DNA of 33,755 nucleotides from Herbaspirillum frisingense (GTDB taxonomy: Bacteria > Pseudomonadota > Gammaproteobacteria > Burkholderiales > Burkholderiaceae_D), in NCBI GenBank assembly GCA_009914615.1, contig WNDX01000034.1, positions 1 to 33,755 of the forward strand, in the 5' to 3' direction. Position numbers and translations under genes: made by a program. Every line of letters starts with the position of its first letter. Position 1 is the first letter of the stretch. This document shows, one piece after another, positions 17,097 to 25,160 of this stretch. The notes under the pieces are model-generated. The model was not told the DNA's origin. It made no database searches and saw only the letters and a program-made list of their open reading frames with translations.

Positions 17097-18818
17097 ATGA
17101 AAAAGCTCATCAACGACGTCGCGCATGTCGTGCCCGACATGCTGGCCGGACTGGCCGCGCTGCATCCCACGCTCTCCCTGTTGCAAGGCAAGAACATCGT
17201 GCTGCGCGCCGATGCCCGCGCAGCCGCCGAACGCGGCGAGGTCGCCCTGATCTCGGGCGGCGGCGCCGGCCATGAACCGGCGCACGGCGGCTATGTCGGC
17301 GCGGGCATGCTGAGCGCGGCGGTGGCCGGCGAAGTTTTCACCTCGCCCTCCACCGACGCGGTGCTGGACGCCATCCGCGCCGTCGCCGGCAAGGCCGGCG
17401 TGCTGCTGATCGTGAAGAACTACACCGGTGACCGCCTCAACTTCGGCCTGGCCGCCGAGATCGCGCGCGCCGAAGGCATTCCGGTGGAAATGGTGGTGGT
17501 GGCCGATGACGTCGCGCTGGCGGCCAATGGCGATCACGCCGGACGTCGCGGCCTGGCGGGCACCGTGCTGGTACACAAGATCGCCGGCGCCGCGGCCGCC
17601 TGCAGCGCAACGCTGCAACAGGTGGCACAAGTGGCGCGCGACGCCGCTGCCGCGCTGGGCACCATGGGCGTGGCGCTTACGCCGTGCATCGTGCCGGCGG
17701 CCGGCAAACCCGGCTTTACGCTGGGCGAAGGCGAAATCGAATGGGGGCTGGGCATCCACGGCGAAGCCGGCGTGGAACGCGGTCGGCTGGTCACCGCAGA
17801 CGATGTCGCGGCGCGCCTGCTGGACCAGATCATCGGCGACCTCCAATTGCAAGCCGACGAACACGTGCTGCTACTGGTCAACAACCTGGGCGGCACGCCG
17901 GCCAGCGAGCTGGATATCGTCGCCGGCGCGGCATTGGCGCATCTGGCGCGACGCCGGATCAAGGTCGAGCGCGCCTGGGCCGGCACCTTCCTGTCGGCGC
18001 TGGAAATGGCCGGCATCTCGCTCACGCTGCTACGCGTGGATGGCCAGCGCCTGGCCCTGCTCGACGCGGTCACGGAAGCGCCGGCCTGGCCCGCCACCAA
18101 TGGCCATGTGGCCGATGCCGCGCACGTTACCGTAGCGACGAACGCCGCAGCGCCGTCAGCGACATCAGCAACCGAAGGAACCCGCATGGCGCCCGACGCT
18201 ACGTTGCGCCACGTGATCGATGCCGTATGCGCCTGCCTGGAACAAGCCGAATCCGTGCTGACCGATATGGATCAGAAGGTTGGCGACGGCGACCTCGGCA
18301 TCAGCATGGCGCGCGCCGCGCAAGGCATACGCGAAGACATCGCCGAGTGGCCATCTGAACAGGATCCTGCGGCCGTGCTGCGCGCCATGTCGGCCACGGT
18401 GCGCCGCGTGGTCGGCGGCACGTCCGGGCCGCTGTACGCCATCCTGCTGATGCGCGCCGCCGCCACGCTGGAAACGCAGCAGCGCATCGACGCCGCCGCT
18501 TGGGCCGCGGCCTTTGCCGAAGCCGTCAAGGGCGTGATGGAATTGGGCGGCGCGAAGGCCGGCGACCGCACCATGATCGACGCGCTGGGGCCGGCGTCCG
18601 CAGCGCTGCAAGCCGCGCTGGCATCCGGCGCCAGGCTCGGTGCAGCGCTCGAAGCCACCGCCGCAGCGGCAGCCGAGGGGGCGCAAGCCACGGCCTCGAT
18701 GACGCCACGCCGGGGCCGCTCCAGCTACATCGGCCAGCGCGCGCTCGGTCATGCCGATCCAGGCGCCCATGCCGTTGCGCTGTGGCTCGCGTCGATACGC
18801 GATGCCCTGAACGCCTGA
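17097..18818 (+). CDS. Dihydroxyacetone kinase, DhaK-DhaL fusion
   Basis: The 573-residue enzyme phosphorylates dihydroxyacetone. The DhaK part (about 1-335) binds the substrate covalently through His221 in GLGIHGEAG, with GGGAGHEPAHGGYVG at 54-68. An alanine/threonine-rich linker (about 345-362) joins a DhaL part (about 363-570) with the ATP-magnesium motif KVGDGDLG and GGTSGPLYAILL. This single-chain layout is that of ATP-dependent kinases, as in Citrobacter, rather than the PTS-linked three-subunit form. GGAGG lies seven bases before the ATG. No glycerol dehydrogenase is adjacent, so the source of dihydroxyacetone is not shown by context. An aldotriose/tetrose relative cannot be excluded. 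Confidence 0.93.
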   Translation: MKKLINDVAHVVPDMLAGLAALHPTLSLLQGKNIVLRADARAAAERGEVALISGGGAGHEPAHGGYVGAGMLSAAVAGEVFTSPSTDAVLDAIRAVAGKAGVLLIVKNYTGDRLNFGLAAEIARAEGIPVEMVVVADDVALAANGDHAGRRGLAGTVLVHKIAGAAAACSATLQQVAQVARDAAAALGTMGVALTPCIVPAAGKPGFTLGEGEIEWGLGIHGEAGVERGRLVTADDVAARLLDQIIGDLQLQADEHVLLLVNNLGGTPASELDIVAGAALAHLARRRIKVERAWAGTFLSALEMAGISLTLLRVDGQRLALLDAVTEAPAWPATNGHVADAAHVTVATNAAAPSATSATEGTRMAPDATLRHVIDAVCACLEQAESVLTDMDQKVGDGDLGISMARAAQGIREDIAEWPSEQDPAAVLRAMSATVRRVVGGTSGPLYAILLMRAAATLETQQRIDAAAWAAAFAEAVKGVMELGGAKAGDRTMIDALGPASAALQAALASGARLGAALEATAAAAAEGAQATASMTPRRGRSSYIGQRALGHADPGAHAVALWLASIRDALNA

Positions 18819-18836
18819 TATCCGGCCAACAAGAAG

Positions 18837-18863
18837 GACTGCGCCTCCCGCACCGGCGCAGTC
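18837..18863 (+). terminator. Hairpin after the dihydroxyacetone kinase gene
   Basis: GACTGCGCC and GGCGCAGTC form a 9-bp stem with a 9-base loop 18 bases after the stop. It is not followed by a T-run, so it is a weak terminator candidate. Confidence 0.35.
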
Positions 18864-19017
18864 ACTTCACCGGCTCGTAAAATCTGCCGCCTCCTTGATC
18901 CGGCCCCCGGCAAGAAGCCGCGAGCTGTGGCATCATCCCTCCCTCATCCCACTAACTTGACCTTCAGCTCCGATGCATTGACGAGCTTGAATCACAGTGA
19001 CATTCCCCTGAAACAAC

Positions 19018-19248
19018 ATGTCCAATACACTAGGCAAAGTGGCGCAGAAATACATGGACGCCACGATCAATCTCACGCCGGTATTGCGCACCGACGGTAA
19101 ATGGACGGCTTTCGTACACATCGACTTCCCCGATCGTACGACGCATGATTTCGGCGATTTCAAGCCCGGCAACACCAAGGTCGAAGCGCTGCAGAACGCG
19201 GTGACGGCCGCCGAAAAGTACGTCGCCTCGCACAAGAAAAAGAAGTAA
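19018..19248 (+). CDS. Small conserved-looking protein of unknown function
   Basis: The product has 76 residues. It is soluble, with a beta-rich centre (INLTPVLRTDGKWTAFVHIDF), a helical C-terminus and a lysine tail (SHKKKK). There is no signal peptide or membrane segment. Codon use matches the neighbouring genes. The start is not backed by a strong ribosome binding site. The gene ends two bases before the stop of the convergent LysR gene. I do not recognise the family with certainty. Confidence 0.7.
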   Translation: MSNTLGKVAQKYMDATINLTPVLRTDGKWTAFVHIDFPDRTTHDFGDFKPGNTKVEALQNAVTAAEKYVASHKKKK

Positions 19249-19250
19249 GT

Positions 19251-20138
19251 TCAGACCGCTTTCCCCAGCGCCTTCAGGCTGCGCACCACATCGGCCAACC
19301 CCGCATGCAGGCGTTTGTCGCGCCGGATGACCACCGCCAGGCGGCGGTGCAGGCGAGGCGACAAGGCCTGCGCCCGCATACCGCCCTTCAGCTTGCCCTG
19401 CACCGCCATGCCCGGCAGGATGGCGCAACCCAGGCCGGCGCCCACCATCTCCTTGATCGCCTCCACGCTGCCCAGCGACATCACCGGGGCCAGCCGCACG
19501 CCAGCGCGCGCGAACCATTCGTCGGCAAGGCGCCGGGTATTGCCGCCCGGCTCAAACAGCAGCACCGGCTTGTCTGCCAGCGCCGCGGCCGTGATGCGCG
19601 CCGGCAACCCCATGTCGGGTGGGGCCAGCAGCACGAACTCATCATCCAGCACCGGTGTGATGTCGAACATGCGGCCGGAAACCGGCATGGTGACCAGGCC
19701 GACGTCCAGCAGATTGTCTTCCAATGCCTTGGCGATATCGGCCGTGTTGCCGGTCGAGACCGTGATCTCTAGGCCCGGATAGCGCCTGCGCAAGTCTTTC
19801 AGCACCGCCGGCAGCAGGAAGATGCAGGCGGTCGCGCCTGTCCCCAGGCGTACACGACCCGAAGTACTGCCGGCACGGCGCTCCACGGCGGCCACCGCCG
19901 CTTCGACGGCTGCCTCGATCTGCCCCGCATGGCCCAGCAATTCCTGGCCCGCCGCGGTGGCGCGCGCCTTGCGGCCCACGCGTTCCACCAGCGGTGCGCC
20001 CAGGCTGCGTTCCAACTGGCGGATCTGCTGGCTCACCGCCGGCTGCGAGATATCCAACTGCTCCGCCGCGGCCGAGAAACTGCCGTGGCGGATGACCGCG
20101 ATAAAAGTCTGGAGGTAGTCCAGGTTCAGGTTTTTCAT
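19251..20138 (-). CDS. LysR-family transcriptional regulator
   Basis: The product has 295 residues from MKNLNLDYLQTFIAVIRHGS, chosen because AAGGAA lies eight bases before this ATG and the LysR helix-turn-helix should start here. The DNA-binding domain spans about 4-64 (FSAAAEQLDISQPAVSQQIRQLE) and the effector domain about 90-290. It is divergent from the acetyltransferase and MFS pair at 20230-22013, which are likely targets. The ligand is unknown. Confidence 0.9.
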   Translation of the reverse strand: MKNLNLDYLQTFIAVIRHGSFSAAAEQLDISQPAVSQQIRQLERSLGAPLVERVGRKARATAAGQELLGHAGQIEAAVEAAVAAVERRAGSTSGRVRLGTGATACIFLLPAVLKDLRRRYPGLEITVSTGNTADIAKALEDNLLDVGLVTMPVSGRMFDITPVLDDEFVLLAPPDMGLPARITAAALADKPVLLFEPGGNTRRLADEWFARAGVRLAPVMSLGSVEAIKEMVGAGLGCAILPGMAVQGKLKGGMRAQALSPRLHRRLAVVIRRDKRLHAGLADVVRSLKALGKAV

Positions 20139-20229
20139 CAAAGAATTCCTTATGAATTGCATAAGCATTCAAGGCTTCTTTTATACCATCGGCAGCCGCA
20201 TCATGGCATCGTCAACTACAGGAAACGCC

Positions 20230-20799
20230 ATGCCCTCCCTCTCTTCCGCCGCCATCATGGTGCGCGACGCCGTCGATGCCGACCTGCCCGCCATTCAGGC
20301 CATCTATGCCCACTACGTCCTGCACGAACTGGCCACCTTCGAACTGGAACCGTCGGATACCGCCGCCATGGCCGCCCGGCGCGCCTCCGTGCTGGCCGCC
20401 GGCCTGCCCTGGCTGGTGGCCGAATACGAGGGCGAGATCGTCGGCTACTGCTACGCCACGCCCTACCGCCCGCGCCCGGCCTATCGCTACACCATCGAAG
20501 AATCGATCTATCTGGCCGCCGGACGCGGCGGACTGGGGCTGGGTAGCCTGCTCATGCGTGCCCTGCTGGAACGCTGCGCGCGCGGGCCATGGCGGCAGAT
20601 GCTGGCGGTCATCGCCATGCCGGACATGGACGGCAATGCCGCCTCGCTCGCGCTGCACCGACGCTTCTGCTTCGAGCACGCCGGCGTGTTCAGTAAGGTG
20701 GGCCACAAGCATGGCCAATGGATCGACACCGTGCTGATGCAGCGCCCGCTCGGAATCGGCGCCGGCGCGCCGCCCGACGATGCGGTGCGCAAGGCATGA
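20230..20799 (+). CDS. GNAT acetyltransferase, phosphinothricin/methionine-sulfone type
   Basis: The product has 189 residues from MPSLSSAAIMVRDAVDADLP, with AGGAAA about six bases before the ATG; earlier in-frame ATGs exist at 20152 and 20203. The sequence follows the Pat/Bar/YncA family: IQAIYAHYVLHELATFE, VGYCYATPYRPRPAYRYTIEESIYL, and an acetyl-CoA loop in AAGRGGLGLGSLLMRALL. Such enzymes acetylate phosphinothricin-like toxic amino acids or methionine sulfone/sulfoximine. The stop overlaps the start of the MFS transporter gene (ATGA), implying translational coupling and a shared job such as detoxification plus efflux. Confidence 0.9.
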   Translation: MPSLSSAAIMVRDAVDADLPAIQAIYAHYVLHELATFELEPSDTAAMAARRASVLAAGLPWLVAEYEGEIVGYCYATPYRPRPAYRYTIEESIYLAAGRGGLGLGSLLMRALLERCARGPWRQMLAVIAMPDMDGNAASLALHRRFCFEHAGVFSKVGHKHGQWIDTVLMQRPLGIGAGAPPDDAVRKA

Positions 20800-22013
20800 A
20801 CGGCATGAACCATCGCGGCTTGGTGCTGTGCCTGGGAGCCGGGCAGATGGTGAGTTGGGGCATCACCTACTATCTGATCGGCGCGCTGGGCCCATCCATG
20901 GCGACCGGCCTCGGCTGGAGCGCGGCGCTGATACAAGGCGGCTTTGCGCTGGCGCTGCTGACGATGGGCCTGTGTTCGCCCTGGGCCGGCGCGCTGAGCG
21001 ACCGCCACGGCGGCCGCCTGGTGATGTGCGCCGGCTCCCTGTTCAACGCAGCGGGTTGCGCCCTGCTGGCGCTGAGCCGCGATGCGGCCGAGTACTACGC
21101 CGGCTGGCTGCTGTTGGGCCTAGGCATGCGCTGCACCCTGTACGACGCCGCCTTCGCCGCGCTGGCGCGCATCATGGGCGGCAATGCGCGCCGCGCGATG
21201 GCGCAGATCACCTTGCCCGGCGGTCTGTCCGCCACCCTGTTCTGGCCGCTGGGGCAGGTCTTGAGCGAACTGGCGGGATGGCGCGGCGCCTTGTGGTGCT
21301 ATGCCCTGCTCGCGTTGTGAACGCTGCCGTTGCACTATGCGATTCCGACCGCTGGCCTCGCACCGTACTCGTGCGGCGAAAGACCGGCACAACCGCCGCT
21401 GGCGCAGGGACGGCGCGATATTCTTCTGTCCGGCCTGCTGTTCGCCCTGCTCACCACGCTCACCAATTTCATCAACGCCGGCATGTCGGCGCATATGATT
21501 TCCATCCTCGCCGCGCTCGGCATCGGCAGCGCGCTGGCGGTATGGATTGCCGCGCTGCGCGGCGTCGGCCAGTGCGCGGCGCGATTGATGGAGGTATTCT
21601 CGGGACGCGCCGTCGATCCGCTGGCGCTCAATCTGGCGGCCTGCCTGCTGTTGCCGCTGTCCTTCGCGATCGGGCTGGCTGCGCGTGGTTCGGCGGCTGC
21701 TGCGGTGGCCTTCTCCTTGCTCTACGGCGCCGCCAACGGCCTGCTGACGATCACGCGCGGCACCTTGCCGCTGGCGCTGTTCGACCATCGCAGCTACGGC
21801 GGCATGGTGGGCCGCCTGGTGGCGCCGGGCTTCCTGTTCTCGGCGGCGGCGCCGGTACTGTATGCCTGGCTGATGCAAGGCGCGGGCGCGCAGGCCGGTT
21901 TGTGGCTCTCCGCCGCGTGCGCTCTGGCCATCCTGCTGTCGGCCGCGGCGCTATGGCGGATGTTCAGAAACAGAAATGCGGCGGCGATCCCCACGCACCT
22001 CGGGGCAAAATAG
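20796..22013 (+). pseudogene. MFS transporter interrupted by an in-frame TGA
   Basis: The ATG at 20796 overlaps the preceding stop. The reading frame encodes about six membrane helices (GAGQMVSWGITYYLIGALG..., conserved GALSDRHGG loop) up to codon 174. It then meets TGA at 21318-21320 and continues in the same frame for 231 codons with about six more helices to the stop at 22013. Total length of about 405 and a 6+6 helix layout match a complete major facilitator. Only one codon separates this from an intact gene, so it is either a recent nonsense mutation or a sequence error. A restart at TTG 21330 would give a half transporter. Neighbouring gene: the coupled acetyltransferase. Confidence 0.82.
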
Positions 22014-22018
22014 CCTGC

Positions 22019-22048
22019 AAAAAAGCGGCCCGCATTGCAGCGGGCCGC
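22019..22048 (-). terminator. Intrinsic terminator of the minus-strand operon
   Basis: On the minus strand GCGGCCCGC-TGCAAT-GCGGGCCGC is followed directly by TTTTTT. It stands 29 bases after the TRAP binding-protein gene and closes the operon that starts near 29858. Confidence 0.88.
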
Positions 22049-22076
22049 CGGGCAGGACATCAGCTGGGCGCAGGCT

Positions 22077-23123
22077 TCAATTCATCTTCACGCCGGCCGC
22101 TTCGCTTTCCTTGTAGATCGCTTCGATCAGGTCCTTGCCCACGCGCGAGGCCATGCTCTTGTGCACGGTGATCAGCGCCTTGCGCCATTCTGCCTTTTCC
22201 TCGTCGGTCAGGTAATACACCTTGGTCTTGCCGGAGGCCTTGATGGCCGCCAGCGCATCGTCGTTCTCTTTCTGCGCGATCGTGTTGGCATACACGGTGG
22301 CTTCCTTCATCGCGCCTTCGAGCTGGGTGCGGACATCGGCCGGCAGCGAATCCCAGAACTTCTTGTTCACGATCACCGCATAGCCGATATAGCCGTGGTC
22401 GGACACCGTGAGATTGGACTGCACCTCATGCATCTTCTGCGTATAAATATTGGAAGGCGTGTTTTCACTGCCATCCACCACACCGGTCTGCATGGCCTGA
22501 TACACCTCGGAGAAGGCCAACACCTGTGGATTGGCCTTGAGCGCGCGGAATTGCTCGTCCAGCACCTTGGAAGACTGGATCCGCATCTTCAGCGCACGGA
22601 AGTCGGAGACCTTGTGCAACGGCCGGTTGGCGGTCATCTCCTTCATGCCGTTGTCCCAATAGGCCAGGCCCTTGATGCCCTTGCTTTCCAGTTTCTGGAA
22701 CAGACCCTGGCCCACCGGCCCTTCGGTCACGCGCTTCAGCACGGCATGGTTGGGGAAGATGTACGGCAAGTCGAATACCTCGAACTCCTTGGCGCCCAGC
22801 GGACCGAACTTCGCCAGCGACGGCGCCAGCATCTGCACGGAACCGAGCTGCAGTGCTTCCAGCTCTTCCTTGTCCTTGTACAACGTGCTGTTTGGATAGA
22901 TCTCGACTTTCACGCGGCCCTTGGTGGCCTTTTCGGCCAGCTCCTTGAAGCGCTCGGCGCCCTTGCCCTTGGGTGTATCGTTGGCCACCACGTGGCTGAA
23001 CTTGATCACGATAGGCTGCTGCGCCCAGGCCAGCGGCGCCTGCCCCAGCAAGGCCGCCAGCCCTGAAAGGGCGATGACGGTCTGGATGCGTCGTCTGGCG
23101 CTGCCGATTGTTGCTTTGGTCAT
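22077..23123 (-). CDS. dctP: TRAP transporter solute-binding protein, DctP family
   Basis: The product has 348 residues from MTKATIGSARRR, chosen because AAGGAGACACAGC precedes the ATG. A Sec signal peptide ends near LAWA|QQ (about residue 34). The mature protein starts PIVIKFSHVVANDTPKGKGA and shows DctP features such as NSTLYKDKEELEALQLGSVQM and a conserved arginine in LKMRIQSSKVLDEQF, which binds the carboxylate of the ligand. Such proteins deliver C4- or C5-dicarboxylates to DctQM permeases. No DctQ or DctM gene is in the window: this is the last gene of the operon before its terminator. In context the ligand could be itaconate or a related dicarboxylate. Confidence 0.9.
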   Translation of the reverse strand: MTKATIGSARRRIQTVIALSGLAALLGQAPLAWAQQPIVIKFSHVVANDTPKGKGAERFKELAEKATKGRVKVEIYPNSTLYKDKEELEALQLGSVQMLAPSLAKFGPLGAKEFEVFDLPYIFPNHAVLKRVTEGPVGQGLFQKLESKGIKGLAYWDNGMKEMTANRPLHKVSDFRALKMRIQSSKVLDEQFRALKANPQVLAFSEVYQAMQTGVVDGSENTPSNIYTQKMHEVQSNLTVSDHGYIGYAVIVNKKFWDSLPADVRTQLEGAMKEATVYANTIAQKENDDALAAIKASGKTKVYYLTDEEKAEWRKALITVHKSMASRVGKDLIEAIYKESEAAGVKMN

Positions 23124-23161
23124 GCTGTGTCTCCTTCTTGTGATGCCTTCATGCAAAGGCG

Positions 23162-24286
23162 TTAAAAGACAATCAAGTCTCGCAAACCCTCCCCGGTGTG
23201 CAGACGGTCAAAACCACGATTGATGTCGGCCAGCGCCAGGCGCTCGCCCATCAGCTTGTCCACCGGCAGCTTGCCGGCCTGGTACAGACCGATGTAGCGC
23301 GGAATATCGCGCACCGGTACGCAAGAACCGATATAGCTACCCTTCACGGTGCGCTCCTCGGCCACCAGGCTGACTTGCTGCAGATTCCATTTCTGGTCCG
23401 GCGCCGGCAGGCCGGCGGTGATCGTCATGCCGCCGCGGCGCGTCATGCGATAGGCCGCTTCCATCGCCTGCACCGAACCGGCCATCTCGAAGGCGTAATC
23501 GACGCCGCCCTTGGTGAGCGCCTTGACCTTCTCCACCGCGTCCGGATCGCGGGCGTTGACGGTGGCCGTCGCGCCCAGTGCCTTGGCCACTTCCAGCTTG
23601 CTGTCATGCAGATCGACCGCGATCACCTCGCGCGCGCCCGAGGCCAGCGCACCCAGCATCGCGCACAGGCCGACGCCGCCCAAGCCCAGCACGGCAGCCG
23701 TGGTGCCGGCCTTGACCTCGGCCGTGTTCACCGCGGCGCCCACGCCGGTCAGGACCGCGCAACCGAACAACGCGGCCTCCACCGGATCGATGTCAGCCTC
23801 GATCTTGACGCAGGAGCGGCGCGACACTACCGCATGATCGGCAAAGGCCGACACGCCCAAGTGGTGATGAATGGCATGGCCCTGCCCGTGCAGGCGGCGG
23901 CCGCCGGCCAGCAGTTCGCCGATGGTGTTGGATTGCGCGCCCGGTTCACACAGCGCCGGACGGCCTTCCATGCAGGGCATGCAATGACCGCAGCTGGGCA
24001 CGAACACCAGCACCACCAGATCGCCGGGACGCAGGTCGCTCACGCCGCTGCCCACCTGCACCACTTCGGCCGAGGCTTCGTGGCCCAGCGCCATCGGCAC
24101 CGGGCGCGGGCGCACGCCGGTGATCACCGACAGATCCGAATGGCACAGGCCGGCGGCGCGCATCTTGACCAGCACTTCGCCGGGGCCGGGCGCCTCCAGC
24201 TCCAGTTCTTCTATCTTCAGCGGCTGGCTCTGCGCAAAGGGATGCACATCGGTCATTTCGCGCAATACGGCGGCCTGGATTTTCAT
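23162..24286 (-). CDS. Zinc-dependent alcohol dehydrogenase
   Basis: The product has 374 residues from MKIQAAVLREM, with GAGGAG eight bases ahead of the ATG. It belongs to the zinc-containing medium-chain dehydrogenases. Catalytic zinc ligands are Cys48 (GLCHSD), His69 (GHE) and Cys176. The structural zinc site is Cys99, Cys102, Cys105 and Cys113. The NAD-binding loop is GLGGVG at 201-206. It oxidises an alcohol to an aldehyde or the reverse. It lies 38 bases upstream of dctP and 37 downstream of the lyase gene, inside the operon. An equivalent is not part of the Pseudomonas itaconate locus as I know it, so its role here is open. Confidence 0.93.
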   Translation of the reverse strand: MKIQAAVLREMTDVHPFAQSQPLKIEELELEAPGPGEVLVKMRAAGLCHSDLSVITGVRPRPVPMALGHEASAEVVQVGSGVSDLRPGDLVVLVFVPSCGHCMPCMEGRPALCEPGAQSNTIGELLAGGRRLHGQGHAIHHHLGVSAFADHAVVSRRSCVKIEADIDPVEAALFGCAVLTGVGAAVNTAEVKAGTTAAVLGLGGVGLCAMLGALASGAREVIAVDLHDSKLEVAKALGATATVNARDPDAVEKVKALTKGGVDYAFEMAGSVQAMEAAYRMTRRGGMTITAGLPAPDQKWNLQQVSLVAEERTVKGSYIGSCVPVRDIPRYIGLYQAGKLPVDKLMGERLALADINRGFDRLHTGEGLRDLIVF

Positions 24287-24323
24287 GTCTCGCTCCTCTT
24301 GTGAATGGAAGAAAACATGCAGA

Positions 24324-25160
24324 TTACACGAGGCCGCCACGTTGCAGGAAACGCTGCGCCTGCAGGATCACGGGCTTGTCCACCATCTTGCCGTCCAGCG
24401 AAATGGCGCCACCGTCGCCGCGCGCCACGGCCTCCATCACCGCCTCGGCCCAGGCCAGTTCCGCCGGTGTCGGACGGAAACCCTCGTTCACGCCCGCGAC
24501 CTGCCGGGGATGAATGCACAGCTTGGCGCCGAAGCCCAGGCGTAGCGAGCGCTGCACGGCGGCAATCAGGAAATCCATATCGTCGAAACGCGTCGTCACG
24601 CCATCGATGGGCGACGCAATGCCGGCCAGGCGCGACGCCAGCACCATCTCCACGCGCAGATGCGCCAGCTCGCTCTCGATCTCATCGCATTGCATGCCCA
24701 GATCCACCTGCAGATCGATGGAGCCGAACGCCATGCGCAGCACGCCCCTGGTGCGCGCGATGTCGCGCATGGCGGCGATGCCGGCTGCGCTCTCGACGAG
24801 CGCGATCACGCTTTGTCCTTCCCGCAAGCGCCCGGCGATGCCTGCGATGACCGCGGGATCCTCGGCCTTGGGCAGCACGATGCCGGCGATGCCGGCGCCC
24901 GCAAAGGCGGCGATGTCGTCCTCATGCCAGGTTGTGTCGGCGGCATTGACGCGCACCCACAGCCGAGCCTGCGGACCATTTTCCCCCAGCCAGGCGGATA
25001 GCGCGGCGCGCGCCTCTTCCTTCAGCGGCGGTCCGACCGCGTCTTCCAGGTCGACGATCACCGCATCGGCGCCTGATGCCAGCGCCTTCCCGTAACGCTC
25101 GGGGCGACTGGCCGGCACGAACAGGTAACTGGCTGCCGAAGCGGCCTGCGGCGCGGACAT
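24324..25160 (-). CDS. ccl: CitE-like CoA-ester lyase, probable citramalyl-CoA lyase
   Basis: The 278-residue product belongs to the HpcH/HpaI-CitE superfamily. SYLFVPASRPERYGKALASGADAVIVDLEDAV contains the CoA-binding arginine and the first acidic residues. A magnesium-binding Glu is in ALVESAAGI and an Asp in AFGSIDLQVDLG. GAKLCIHPRQV completes the barrel. Such enzymes cleave malyl-CoA or citramalyl-CoA. Next to CaiB and MaoC-type partners, the expected reaction is citramalyl-CoA to pyruvate and acetyl-CoA. Its ATG shares one base with the stop of the CoA-transferase gene (TGATG), indicating translational coupling. Family is certain; substrate inferred from context. Confidence 0.88.
   Translation of the reverse strand: MSAPQAASAASYLFVPASRPERYGKALASGADAVIVDLEDAVGPPLKEEARAALSAWLGENGPQARLWVRVNAADTTWHEDDIAAFAGAGIAGIVLPKAEDPAVIAGIAGRLREGQSVIALVESAAGIAAMRDIARTRGVLRMAFGSIDLQVDLGMQCDEIESELAHLRVEMVLASRLAGIASPIDGVTTRFDDMDFLIAAVQRSLRLGFGAKLCIHPRQVAGVNEGFRPTPAELAWAEAVMEAVARGDGGAISLDGKMVDKPVILQAQRFLQRGGLV

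Noticed and set aside
23129-23156. Upstream start for the DctP protein (MHEGITRRRHS)
   Set aside because: The ATG at 23123 has a perfect ribosome binding site and gives a normal signal peptide; the extension adds an unusual charged leader.
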